A stretch of 8,462 bases of DNA from Bacillota bacterium. Lineage in GTDB: Bacteria; Bacillota; UBA4882; UBA10575. The stretch is taken from assembly GCA_003511465.1 (NCBI GenBank), contig DOID01000158.1:7535-15996 (forward strand), in the 5' to 3' direction. The number at the start of each line of letters is the position of its first letter. The stretch's first letter is position 1. A program made the position numbers and the translations under genes. Under the pieces are notes generated by a model, which had not been told where the DNA came from, ran no database searches, and worked only from the letters and a program-made list of their open reading frames with translations. Positions 1-5,300 of this stretch are shown piece by piece.

Positions 1-1
1 C

Positions 2-1084
2 GTTTTCCCCGCTTTGATTAGTTGGGCCGACTACTTGAAAAAAGAGCCGGCCTATCAATTTGTGGTTGACGGGGAAGTTTGGTTCACCGTCTCCGATCAA
101 GCAGCATTAGAAGAGATCTTAACCGACTATCAAAATCAATACCTAGATAACGTCGATACGAACGCAGAGGTCAAAAAGGTCACCTTCGCCCAGCAGGTTG
201 AGATAATCCCCGTTGAAGTCCGGTCTGATCAGGTTGATCCCATCGAATACGCCATCGAAAGAATCTGCGCCATTGAAGAAGAAGCGGTTGAAATTATCAT
301 TAAAAGTGGCGATAACTTATGGAACCTAGCCAAAACCTATGATCTTACCGTCGCCGATTTAGAGATCTTAAACCCTGAACTTGATCCACATAAAATCTAC
401 CCCGGAGATCGACTGGTCGTCAGTCCGTTCAATCCCGTCTTGGATGTTATCATCGAACTAGAAAATGCCGTCGTTGAATCAATCCCCTTCAAGACACAGC
501 AACAAAAAAATAACAGTATGTATATCAGCGAAAAGCGGATCCTCAGAGCCGGAATCGAAGGCGAGAAGGAAGTTGTTTACCACATTACGCTGCGCAACGG
601 TTATCAAGATACCTTAGAAGCCATTAAAGAAACAACCTTGAAGGAACCAACCAACGCTTTAGTGCAGGTTGGCACCAAGACCACCGTCTCCCGCGGCGGT
701 AGAATAAACTACGGTGTCGTCCACGGCAAAAGAATCTCCAGCAGTTATGGGTGGCGCGTCCATCCCATCACCGGACAAAGGCGTTTCCATGACGGACTGG
801 ATATTGCCGCCCCGCAAGGAAACAGCGTCTATGCCTATACCGACGGCCGAGTCATCGAGGCTGGTTGGAATGGCGGCTATGGTAACTGTATCCTGATTGA
901 CCATGGTAATGGCCTGCGCACCCGGTACGCCCATCTCTCCCGGATTAACGTCCGGGTCGGGCAACGTGTTTCCACCGCCCAGCGCATCGGCGCCGTCGGC
1001 TCCACCGGGAATAGTACCGGCCCCCACCTCCATTTCGAAGTAATTAGAAACGGGAAAACCCAAAATCCCTTGAACTATATTTAA
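2..1084 (+). CDS. Peptidoglycan endopeptidase, LysM-G5-M23 (5' end missing)
   Basis: Secreted or surface zinc metallopeptidase that should cleave peptide cross-links in peptidoglycan. The frame is open from base 2. The first possible start, TTG at 14, has no ribosome binding site and sits directly before folded sequence, so the gene almost certainly begins upstream of the window. Counting from that TTG, residues about 15-90 resemble the 'VDG...AALEEIL' repeat that precedes LysM in this family. A LysM domain (SGDNLWNLAKTYDL) covers about 94-137, and a G5 domain ending in QVGTK covers about 150-222. The M23 domain at about 240-352 has all its zinc and catalytic elements: HDGLD (H259, D263), YAHLSR, and HLH (338-340) in GPHLHFEV. 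The signal peptide is not visible because the N-terminus is absent. LysM and G5 should anchor the enzyme to glycan. The domain assignment is firm; the exact role (division, growth or sporulation) is not visible. Confidence 0.93.
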   Translation, partial: VFPALISWADYLKKEPAYQFVVDGEVWFTVSDQAALEEILTDYQNQYLDNVDTNAEVKKVTFAQQVEIIPVEVRSDQVDPIEYAIERICAIEEEAVEIIIKSGDNLWNLAKTYDLTVADLEILNPELDPHKIYPGDRLVVSPFNPVLDVIIELENAVVESIPFKTQQQKNNSMYISEKRILRAGIEGEKEVVYHITLRNGYQDTLEAIKETTLKEPTNALVQVGTKTTVSRGGRINYGVVHGKRISSSYGWRVHPITGQRRFHDGLDIAAPQGNSVYAYTDGRVIEAGWNGGYGNCILIDHGNGLRTRYAHLSRINVRVGQRVSTAQRIGAVGSTGNSTGPHLHFEVIRNGKTQNPLNYI

Positions 1085-1150
1085 GTAGTCGCTCACGCTG
1101 GCTACCTCCCGCACACGTGAAGTGATGAAAATTGAAGCCAGGTGAGTCGA
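1085..1150. repeat. Intergenic stem-loop repeat, unit A
   Basis: This 66-bp unit begins right after the stop of the peptidase gene. Its arms are CTCAC-g-CTGGCT (1092-1103) and AGCCAGGTGAG (1136-1146). They form 11 base pairs with one bulged G, closing a loop of about 32 nt that contains CACGTG and GAAGTGATGAAAATT. The same layout recurs at 1253-1318 with 12 identical leading bases (GTAGTCGCTCAC). There is no T-run after it, so it is not a classical terminator. I do not recognise the family. Confidence 0.7.
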
Positions 1151-1204
1151 CAAGCCCCCGAAGGCCACCGCAGTTGGTCGTTCGGAGCGGCGTCACTTAA
1201 GCTT

Positions 1205-1236
1205 AAATGCTGAAAATTAAGCCGTGAGAATCGACA
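1205..1236. repeat. Degenerate middle copy of the stem-loop repeat (right half)
   Basis: The stretch TGCTGAAAATTAAGCC followed by GTGAG and TCGACA resembles the right half of unit A (TGATGAAAATTGAAGCC, GTGAG, TCGACA at 1123-1152), with a few substitutions and gaps. A matching left arm is not convincing: GTCACTTAAGCTT near 1192 is only a weak candidate. It may be a decayed third copy. The remainder of the spacer, 1151-1204, is GC-richer and could fold locally (CCGAA at 1158 with TTCGG at 1181), but shows no recognised motif. Confidence 0.4.
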
Positions 1237-1252
1237 GACTAGTATTTTCTTG

Positions 1253-1318
1253 GTAGTCGCTCACTTGGTTACCTCTAGACATCACGAAGTGTTTAAAATG
1301 AAGCCAAGTGAGTCACAT
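1253..1318. repeat. Intergenic stem-loop repeat, unit C
   Basis: Second full copy of the unit. The arms CTCACTTGGTT (1260-1270) and AAGCCAAGTGAG (1301-1312) form 11 pairs including one G-T wobble. Relative to unit A, the pair 1098/1141 (C-G) has become 1265/1307 (T-A), a compensatory change, and another C-G has become T-G. The pairing therefore appears to have been preserved while the sequence drifted. The loop contains CACGAAGTG, itself a small inverted repeat. A fragment of the right half, GAAGTGATGAAAATT, recurs once more at 1321-1335 over the azlC start. Confidence 0.7.
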
Positions 1319-1326
1319 ATGAAGTG

Positions 1327-2100
1327 ATGAAAATTCAAAGGCAGGGACGAAACTTGCAAGCACCGTTATTTTTCTCCCGGACACGTACGAAGATTCGCTT
1401 TACCGAGGATTTCCGCCTCGGCTTCCGGCATGGTTTACCGATTGCCCTTGGCTACATCCCGGTCTCCTTTGCCTTTGGACTCCTCGCGGTTAAAGGCGGT
1501 TTACCCGCCTGGGTTGCCACGCTGATTTCATTAACGAATTTAACATCAGCCGGACAATTTGCCGGGACTAACTTGATTCTGGCTGGAGCTTCCCTGCTGG
1601 AGATCACCTTTACCACCTTAATTATTAATCTCCGCTATTTATTAATGTCCCTTTCCCTAGCCCAAAAGTTGGCGCCAGACCTCACGTTGGTCCAACGTAC
1701 GATGCTAGCCTTCGGAATTACCGATGAAACTTTCACCGTCGCCGCCCTCGAAAAAACAGAGATTACCTTCAGTTATATGCTGGGATTAATTGTCGGCCCC
1801 TATGTGGGGTGGGGCACCGGGACGCTGCTCGGGGGGATTGTTTGTACCTTACTCCCCCCGACGCTCCAAAATGCATTAGGCATCACCCTATACGCCATGT
1901 TTATCGCCTTAGTACTACCCCCGACCAAAAAATCCCGTTCGATCTTATTGGTTGTCGCGGTCGCCGCCCTTGTCAGTTCAATCCTCACTTGGCTTCCGGT
2001 TTTTCGTTTTCTCTCCGCCGGTTGGCGAATCACCATCGTCACCATAATCGCCTGTTTGTTTGGTGCCAAGTTTTTCCCAAACGGCTCACACCAACAATAA
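1327..2100 (+). CDS. azlC: AzlC family branched-chain amino acid exporter, large subunit
   Basis: Polytopic inner-membrane protein. With AzlD it exports branched-chain amino acids and their analogues in characterised relatives. The family's characteristic segments are all present: FRLGFRHGLPIALGYIPVSF at the start, then SAGQFAG, NLRYLLMSLSLA and GITDETF, followed by several hydrophobic segments to the C-terminus. About 250 residues is the normal length. The start is uncertain. The ATG at 1327 and the GTG at 1324 lie inside a repeat-derived 15-mer (also at 1119-1133), and neither has a usable ribosome binding site. A TTG at 1354, behind AAAGGCAGGGA (1337-1347), would give 248 residues and keep every conserved segment. 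azlD follows after 27 nt, so the two are probably one operon. No T-box leader (AGGGTGGNACCGCG-type sequence) is visible upstream. Confidence 0.93.
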   Translation: MKIQRQGRNLQAPLFFSRTRTKIRFTEDFRLGFRHGLPIALGYIPVSFAFGLLAVKGGLPAWVATLISLTNLTSAGQFAGTNLILAGASLLEITFTTLIINLRYLLMSLSLAQKLAPDLTLVQRTMLAFGITDETFTVAALEKTEITFSYMLGLIVGPYVGWGTGTLLGGIVCTLLPPTLQNALGITLYAMFIALVLPPTKKSRSILLVVAVAALVSSILTWLPVFRFLSAGWRITIVTIIACLFGAKFFPNGSHQQ

Positions 2101-2127
2101 TATTTTCTACGAGAGGAGATTTCAAGC

Positions 2128-2433
2128 ATGGGCCGAATTCTGCTAGCCGTCTTCCTCATGGCGCTCGTCTCTTACCTGCCCCGGGTTCTACCTATGATAT
2201 TTCTGCGAAAAAGAATTCAATCGCCCTTTTTCCAATCTTTTTTGTCCTATGTCCCCTACGCCGTCCTAGGCGCAATGACTTTTCCGGCAATTCTTTATGC
2301 CACCGGGGATACGGCTTCGGCCTTAGTCGGTCTTAGCGTCGCTCTCCTCCTAGCCTTCTACGAAAAAGGGTTAATGACGGTGGCCATCTGCGCCGTACTG
2401 GCGGTCTATGTTTTTCAGTTCTTTGCCCTTTAA
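2128..2433 (+). CDS. azlD: AzlD family branched-chain amino acid exporter, small subunit
   Basis: Small hydrophobic partner of AzlC, 101 residues, the normal size for the family. Its sequence holds about three to four membrane segments and the typical SYLPRVLPM motif near the N-terminus, followed by FLSYVPYAVLGAMTFP. The start ATG is preceded by GAGAGGAGA with good spacing, and the gene lies 27 nt behind azlC on the same strand, so co-transcription and a heteromeric exporter are expected. Its stop codon (TAA, 2431-2433) overlaps the stop codon of the convergent rubredoxin-like gene. No terminator hairpin is visible at this junction. Confidence 0.92.
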   Translation: MGRILLAVFLMALVSYLPRVLPMIFLRKRIQSPFFQSFLSYVPYAVLGAMTFPAILYATGDTASALVGLSVALLLAFYEKGLMTVAICAVLAVYVFQFFAL

Positions 2434-2765
2434 CCCCATTTTTCCTTACTCACATGTACGGCCTGTTCTGCTTTGATCGATTGCTGCAACTCGACAGCAA
2501 CCTGCCCGCCCTTGCGGAAGAGGCTGACACAAGCCGGGTCCAACTCTTCGGCAAGGCCAATGGCAGACACTGCTTTAACTTCCTCGAGCAAACTAAGTAA
2601 TTCCGCCAGGCACTGGTTTGTTTTACGCGACCGGTCGATTAAGGCGCTTTTTTCGGCGGCAACTTCGGTGAATTTTTCCGCCGGCGCACCGCATTTGGGG
2701 CAGACCGCGGGGGGATTATCCCCATCATGAATATACCCGCAGACACTACATTTCCATTTTTTCAT
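2430..2765 (-). CDS. Rubredoxin-like domain protein with helical C-terminal part
   Basis: A 111-residue protein. The N-terminal domain (about 1-33) has the short rubredoxin fold found at the C-terminus of rubrerythrins: WKCSVCGYIHDGD, then CPKCGAP. The four cysteines C6, C9, C22 and C25 should bind one iron for electron transfer. The rest, about 35-111, is predicted helical with two further cysteines and no recognisable ferritin-like iron motif, so I cannot name a partner or reaction. It is a cytoplasmic protein with no signal peptide or membrane segment. The start ATG (2765-2763) follows AGGAGG (2780-2775 on this strand), which overlaps the stop codon of the upstream MarR gene. Translational coupling and a two-gene operon are therefore likely. 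A link to oxidative or metal stress is inference from the neighbour. Confidence 0.85.
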   Translation of the reverse strand: MKKWKCSVCGYIHDGDNPPAVCPKCGAPAEKFTEVAAEKSALIDRSRKTNQCLAELLSLLEEVKAVSAIGLAEELDPACVSLFRKGGQVAVELQQSIKAEQAVHVSKEKWG

Positions 2766-2779
2766 CTCTTCATTCCTCC

Positions 2780-3340
2780 TTATTTACTCTCCTTTTGAGT
2801 GGGAAATCGGTCCTGTCCGGTTAAACTACGGTAGATTAAATTCCCCGGACAAGTGCTAAAGTGAGCCTGACCGCACCGCATACAAATGCGGTCAAGTTGT
2901 TCGGTATTAACTAAGGCCGCAGTGAGAAAATCATTCAGTCCTGCTTCTAGGGCGGTCTGCGCCTCCGGATCAAGCCGGTCGACGATGACCTGTAAGCGCC
3001 GGAGTGATTCCGTATGGGCAGTTTCTAAAAGATCGATTCCGACGGGGGTTAGCTTTAAAATAATTTGCCGTCGGTCGGTCGGGGGGTACACCCTTTCCAC
3101 CAAGCCTTTTTTTTCCAAACGGTCAATTAATTTCGTTACCGCTGCATTACTAATCTGTAATCCATCGGCCACCTCTTTTGATAAAGGCGTTTGATGAAAA
3201 TAGATAAAGCGTAAACAGTTTTCTTGAACTTGGGTTAAACACTCCCCGTCCTGATTCAATGGTTCATAGACCACCTTCTGCAGAGCTTGGTTAAATAATT
3301 TTAAAGTTAAATCCAGTAATTCTAAATCCATCTCGAGCAA
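2780..3340 (-). CDS. MarR family transcriptional regulator with Cys/His tail
   Basis: Winged-helix DNA-binding regulator, expected to act as a dimer. From the TTG start proposed here it has 186 residues: a dimerisation helix first, a recognition helix around 64-79 (SNAAVTKLIDRLEKKG), and the wing around 84-98 with the family DRR motif (PPTDRRQIILKLT). The tail is unusual, with C153, C156, H160 and C164 in ICMRCGQAHFSTCPGN (C-x2-C-x3-H-x3-C), which could bind metal or sense redox state. An upstream in-frame ATG at 3376 lies inside the promoter, between the -35 and -10 boxes, so a transcript from that promoter cannot include it. TTG at 3340 has AAAAAGG five bases upstream; ATG at 3331 is the other option but lacks a well-spaced ribosome binding site. 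The rubredoxin-like gene follows after 14 nt. MarR identity is strong; the start and the ligand are inferred. Confidence 0.88.
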   Translation of the reverse strand: MLEMDLELLDLTLKLFNQALQKVVYEPLNQDGECLTQVQENCLRFIYFHQTPLSKEVADGLQISNAAVTKLIDRLEKKGLVERVYPPTDRRQIILKLTPVGIDLLETAHTESLRRLQVIVDRLDPEAQTALEAGLNDFLTAALVNTEQLDRICMRCGQAHFSTCPGNLIYRSLTGQDRFPTQKESK

Positions 3341-3345
3341 CACGA

Positions 3346-3352
3346 CCTTTTT
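3346..3352 (-). promoter_or_regulatory. Ribosome binding site deciding the MarR start
   Basis: AAAAAGG on the minus strand, five bases before the TTG at 3340 and fourteen before the ATG at 3331. It favours the TTG start. It is only a moderate match to AAAGGAGG. Confidence 0.45.
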
Positions 3353-3361
3353 GTTAATGTG

Positions 3362-3383
3362 GTTTAATATTATCATATCTAAC
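3362..3383. promoter_or_regulatory. Imperfect palindrome over the promoter, probable MarR operator
   Basis: Read on the minus strand, the arms GTTAGATAT and ATATTAAAC flank a 4-bp centre (GATA), and 7 of 9 positions are symmetric. The site covers the -10 box and part of the spacer. AT-rich palindromes of this size over their own promoter are typical of MarR-family repressors, so autorepression is a reasonable inference. Only the palindrome itself is seen. Confidence 0.45.
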
Positions 3384-3395
3384 TAATCCCGTCAA
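3367..3395 (-). promoter_or_regulatory. Sigma-A-like promoter of the marR-rubredoxin operon
   Basis: On the minus strand, TTGACG (3395-3390) and TAATAT (3372-3367) are separated by 17 bp. GATAAT two bases earlier, with a 15-bp spacer, is an alternative -10. Transcription would begin near 3360, leaving a leader of about 20 nt before the TTG start at 3340. It lies immediately downstream of the terminator of the LysM gene on the same strand. Confidence 0.6.
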
Positions 3396-3431
3396 TGCCT
3401 TTTTTTCTTCCCAAAAAATAAGGGCGGACCA

Positions 3432-3464
3432 TTTAAAAAAGGAGGCCAAGCCTCCTTTTTTAAA
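3432..3464 (-). terminator. Intrinsic terminator of the LysM gene, containing its stop codon
   Basis: Perfect 15-bp inverted repeat TTTAAAAAAGGAGGC / GCCTCCTTTTTTAAA with a 3-nt loop. On the minus strand the GC stem is followed by six T's, as in a Rho-independent terminator. The TAA stop of the LysM gene (3462-3460) lies within the outer stem. The + strand has the same shape, so it could terminate in both directions. Confidence 0.85.
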
Positions 3465-4107
3465 ACAATCTCCTTCTCCTGACGGGTCGTCTCCTTTGCC
3501 TTCGGTGCGGGCACTCTTCCCATTTTACTCGCGAGGGGCCGTAAACAAAAGAGCCGGGATAATACGGTTCAGGCATGGGAGCCCCCGGCATACTGGGATA
3601 ACGGTCTTTTTCCCTCGGCGGGCAGGGACTGGGACTATAGGGCCGTTCTTCCCATGGCGGACATGGACTAGGTGTGGGAACCGGCGGACACGGCAACGGT
3701 GGTATAATAGGAATATTAGGCTCTTCGATCGGTCCAACCACGCTGTTAGGAACCGGTATACAGAGTAATTCCCCCGCCTGGATCTGATTAGGGTCAGTAA
3801 TCTGTGGATTAAGCCTTAAAATCTCTTCAACGGTAACCCCTAAACGGCGGGCAAGACAAAACAGGGTGTCACCAGGGGCCACCATATAAGTTAGTCCGGT
3901 CGGACAAACCAGTTCAGGGGAGACCATCGGCAAACAAATTACTTGTCCGGGAAAGATCAAGTCGGGGTTGATGATTTGCGGGTTAACCGCTAGTAAAGCC
4001 GCTAAGGAAACCCCTAGGCGTTGGGCAATCTTAAATAGGGTGTCCCCTTGAACGACGATATAAGTTGCGCCCGGACATTGGGGAACCGGCGGTTGATGAT
4101 CAAACAT
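3460..4107 (-). CDS. Double-LysM protein with Pro/Cys-rich middle and Arg-rich tail (spore-coat-like)
   Basis: A 215-residue protein with no signal peptide or membrane segment. Two LysM glycan-binding domains lie at about 15-60 (VVQGDTLFKIAQRLGV) and 73-118 (VAPGDTLFCLARRLGV). Residues about 120-190 are low-complexity, with repeated PCPP units (PTPSPCPPWEE, SPSPCPPRE) and tyrosines. The last 15 residues are mostly arginine (HRRQRRRPVRRRRLF). There are nine cysteines in total. LysM proteins without export signals, with Pro/Tyr/Cys-rich tails, are typical of spore coat or cortex assembly proteins of the SafA type in Bacillota, which act in the mother cell. That role is inference, as no sporulation promoter could be identified. 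The ATG follows GAGGAGGG at good spacing. It is divergent from the pseudouridine synthase gene. Confidence 0.85.
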   Translation of the reverse strand: MFDHQPPVPQCPGATYIVVQGDTLFKIAQRLGVSLAALLAVNPQIINPDLIFPGQVICLPMVSPELVCPTGLTYMVAPGDTLFCLARRLGVTVEEILRLNPQITDPNQIQAGELLCIPVPNSVVGPIEEPNIPIIPPLPCPPVPTPSPCPPWEERPYSPSPCPPREKDRYPSMPGAPMPEPYYPGSFVYGPSRVKWEECPHRRQRRRPVRRRRLF

Positions 4108-4219
4108 GCTTTTCCCTCCTCAACGCGAAAACTTTAAAAGACAGCTTCCAATTTAGCATATTCCTAAGCAAGACTATCTGTCCCCAGGCGGAAGGTACAA
4201 GTAACGGCTCCCGCCAATA

Positions 4220-4228
4220 TGTTATAAT
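4220..4228 (+). promoter_or_regulatory. Extended -10 promoter of the pseudouridine synthase gene
   Basis: TGTTATAAT gives a perfect TATAAT (4223-4228) preceded by TG at the extended -10 position. No good -35 box lies 16-18 bp upstream, which fits the extended -10 class. The start site would be near 4235, about 27 nt before the ATG. The rest of the 4108-4219 spacer should hold the divergent promoter for the LysM gene, but I see no convincing boxes. Confidence 0.55.
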
Positions 4229-4248
4229 CGACTGAGGAAATCCATTGT

Positions 4249-4256
4249 GAGGAGGT
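4249..4256 (+). promoter_or_regulatory. Ribosome binding site deciding the pseudouridine synthase start
   Basis: GAGGAGGT ends five bases before the ATG at 4262. An in-frame GTG at 4247 overlaps this site, so it cannot be the start. Confidence 0.8.
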
Positions 4257-4261
4257 CCCCC

Positions 4262-5173
4262 ATGAATACGCCCCCACCGTTGTCAATTGGGATTCTCCCC
4301 GCCTGGCAAGGAAGGACCATTGAATCCCTTCTCCGGCAGGAGTTTCGTTTTTCCCGCCGTCAACTTATTGCCCTGAAAAAAAATAATGGGATTTTACTGA
4401 ATGGGAATCCCGTCTTCGCTAAAACCATTCTCCAAGGCGGAGAGCACCTTTTACTTAAGTTTCCACCCCCTCCGCCTCAGAACATTTCTGCAGAAAATAT
4501 CGCCTTAGCGATCGTATATGAAGATGCCGATCTGGTAGTTGTGAACAAACCCGCTGGGATGTTAGTCCACCCTGTGCGCTATCACTTAACCGGTACCCTA
4601 GCTAATGCTTTAACCTACCACTGGCAGACCAGGGGAGAAGGGGCCACCTTCCATCCTGTTCATCGTTTAGACCAACCCACCTCCGGTCTATTGCTCATCG
4701 CTAAGAGTTCTTGGTCGCACCAACAACTCTCTGTCCAGTTGAAAAACGGAGAAATCAACCGCTTCTATCTTGCGATTACGGAAGGAATTCCGCCTCAAAC
4801 CGGCGGGGTAATTTCTGCACCGCTAAAAAAGGGGGCGGAAGGAATTAAACGGGTGATCGCTCCGGATGGCCAATCCGCCATCACCCATTATCGCCTGCTT
4901 AACCACACCACCCAAACTGCCTTCCTCCTGGTCCGCTTAATAACCGGACGTACCCATCAAATCCGAGTTCATCTCGCCCATTTAGGAACACCCTTGTGGG
5001 GTGATCCCTTGTACGGTCAGCTGGATGAACAATTTCCCCGTCCAGCCTTACACGCGTTCAGCCTTAATTTTCAACATCCGCGCCACCATCGGCGTTTAAA
5101 ATTTCGCGCCGCGCTTCCTCCGGATTTGATCCACTTAATTTCCCAGCTTAAATTAGTTGAGCAAAAGTCGTAA
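4262..5173 (+). CDS. RluA-family RNA pseudouridine synthase (RluD-like)
   Basis: Cytoplasmic enzyme that isomerises uridine to pseudouridine in RNA, most likely 23S rRNA. It has 303 residues, normal for the RluD-like group. The N-terminal part, about 30-65, resembles an S4 RNA-binding domain (FSRRQLIALKKNNGILLNG). The catalytic domain follows: VVVNKPAGMLVHP, then HRLDQPTSGLLL with the catalytic aspartate D137, and later LITGRTHQIRVHLAHLGTPL and GDPLYG near the C-terminus. These are the standard RluA-family motifs. The specific uridine cannot be told from sequence. Two proline runs (PPP near residue 4 and PPPPP after KF near residue 66) could slow ribosomes. It has its own promoter; the transketolase gene lies 127 nt downstream. 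Function is confident at family level. Confidence 0.92.
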   Translation: MNTPPPLSIGILPAWQGRTIESLLRQEFRFSRRQLIALKKNNGILLNGNPVFAKTILQGGEHLLLKFPPPPPQNISAENIALAIVYEDADLVVVNKPAGMLVHPVRYHLTGTLANALTYHWQTRGEGATFHPVHRLDQPTSGLLLIAKSSWSHQQLSVQLKNGEINRFYLAITEGIPPQTGGVISAPLKKGAEGIKRVIAPDGQSAITHYRLLNHTTQTAFLLVRLITGRTHQIRVHLAHLGTPLWGDPLYGQLDEQFPRPALHAFSLNFQHPRHHRRLKFRAALPPDLIHLISQLKLVEQKS

Positions 5174-5247
5174 AGTTACCGTTTCTTTACAAAATAGGTT
5201 AAACTACTTTTCGACAAGGATTTTTTAGGGCAAAAGAAGAAATACTG

Positions 5248-5274
5248 AATTCGGGATCTTACCCCTGAATTTTA
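5248..5274 (+). terminator. Hairpin upstream of transketolase, weak terminator or leader structure
   Basis: AATTCGGG (5248-5255) pairs with CCC-t-GAATT (5263-5271, with C5265 and a bulged T5266), giving 8 pairs and a 7-nt loop. Only about four T's follow, so it is a weak terminator for the pseudouridine synthase gene at best. It ends 12 bases before the ribosome binding site of the next gene and may instead act in that leader. No convincing promoter was seen in 5174-5300. Confidence 0.3.
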
Positions 5275-5286
5275 TGGTAGATGAGG

Positions 5287-5294
5287 AAAGGAGT
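5287..5294 (+). promoter_or_regulatory. Ribosome binding site deciding the transketolase start
   Basis: AAAGGAGT, seven bases before the ATG at 5301. An upstream in-frame ATG at 5274 lacks such a site and would add nine residues outside the conserved family N-terminus. Confidence 0.75.
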
Positions 5295-5300
5295 TTGTCC

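Noticed and set aside
1124..1147. Tiny frame GTG-ATG-AAA-ATT-GAA-GCC-AGG-TGA in repeat unit A as a leader peptide
   Set aside because: It has no ribosome binding site and no run of Leu, Ile or Val codons, and it is explained by the repeat sequence itself.
659..1168. Minus-strand open frame of 169 codons opposite the M23 domain and repeat unit A
   Set aside because: It overlaps the well-supported peptidase gene, has no recognisable domain, and its start lies in the repeat region. It is a frame shadow.
1151..1320. T-box riboswitch controlling azlCD
   Set aside because: T-boxes often control branched-chain amino acid genes, but the conserved AGGGTGGNACCGCG-type segment and a terminator with a T-run are both absent.
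1809..2336. Plus-strand open frame of 175 codons spanning azlC and azlD in another frame
   Set aside because: Its translation is rich in Arg, His and Pro with no family motif, and it overlaps two clear membrane-protein genes.
3525..3768. Short open frames on both strands within the LysM gene tail
   Set aside because: They arise from the low-complexity Pro/Arg-coding sequence of the real gene.
4108..4200. Sporulation sigma-factor promoter for the LysM protein
   Set aside because: No clear match to the known -10 and -35 patterns of sigma E, G or K could be found by eye; TATGCT near 4160 is too weak.
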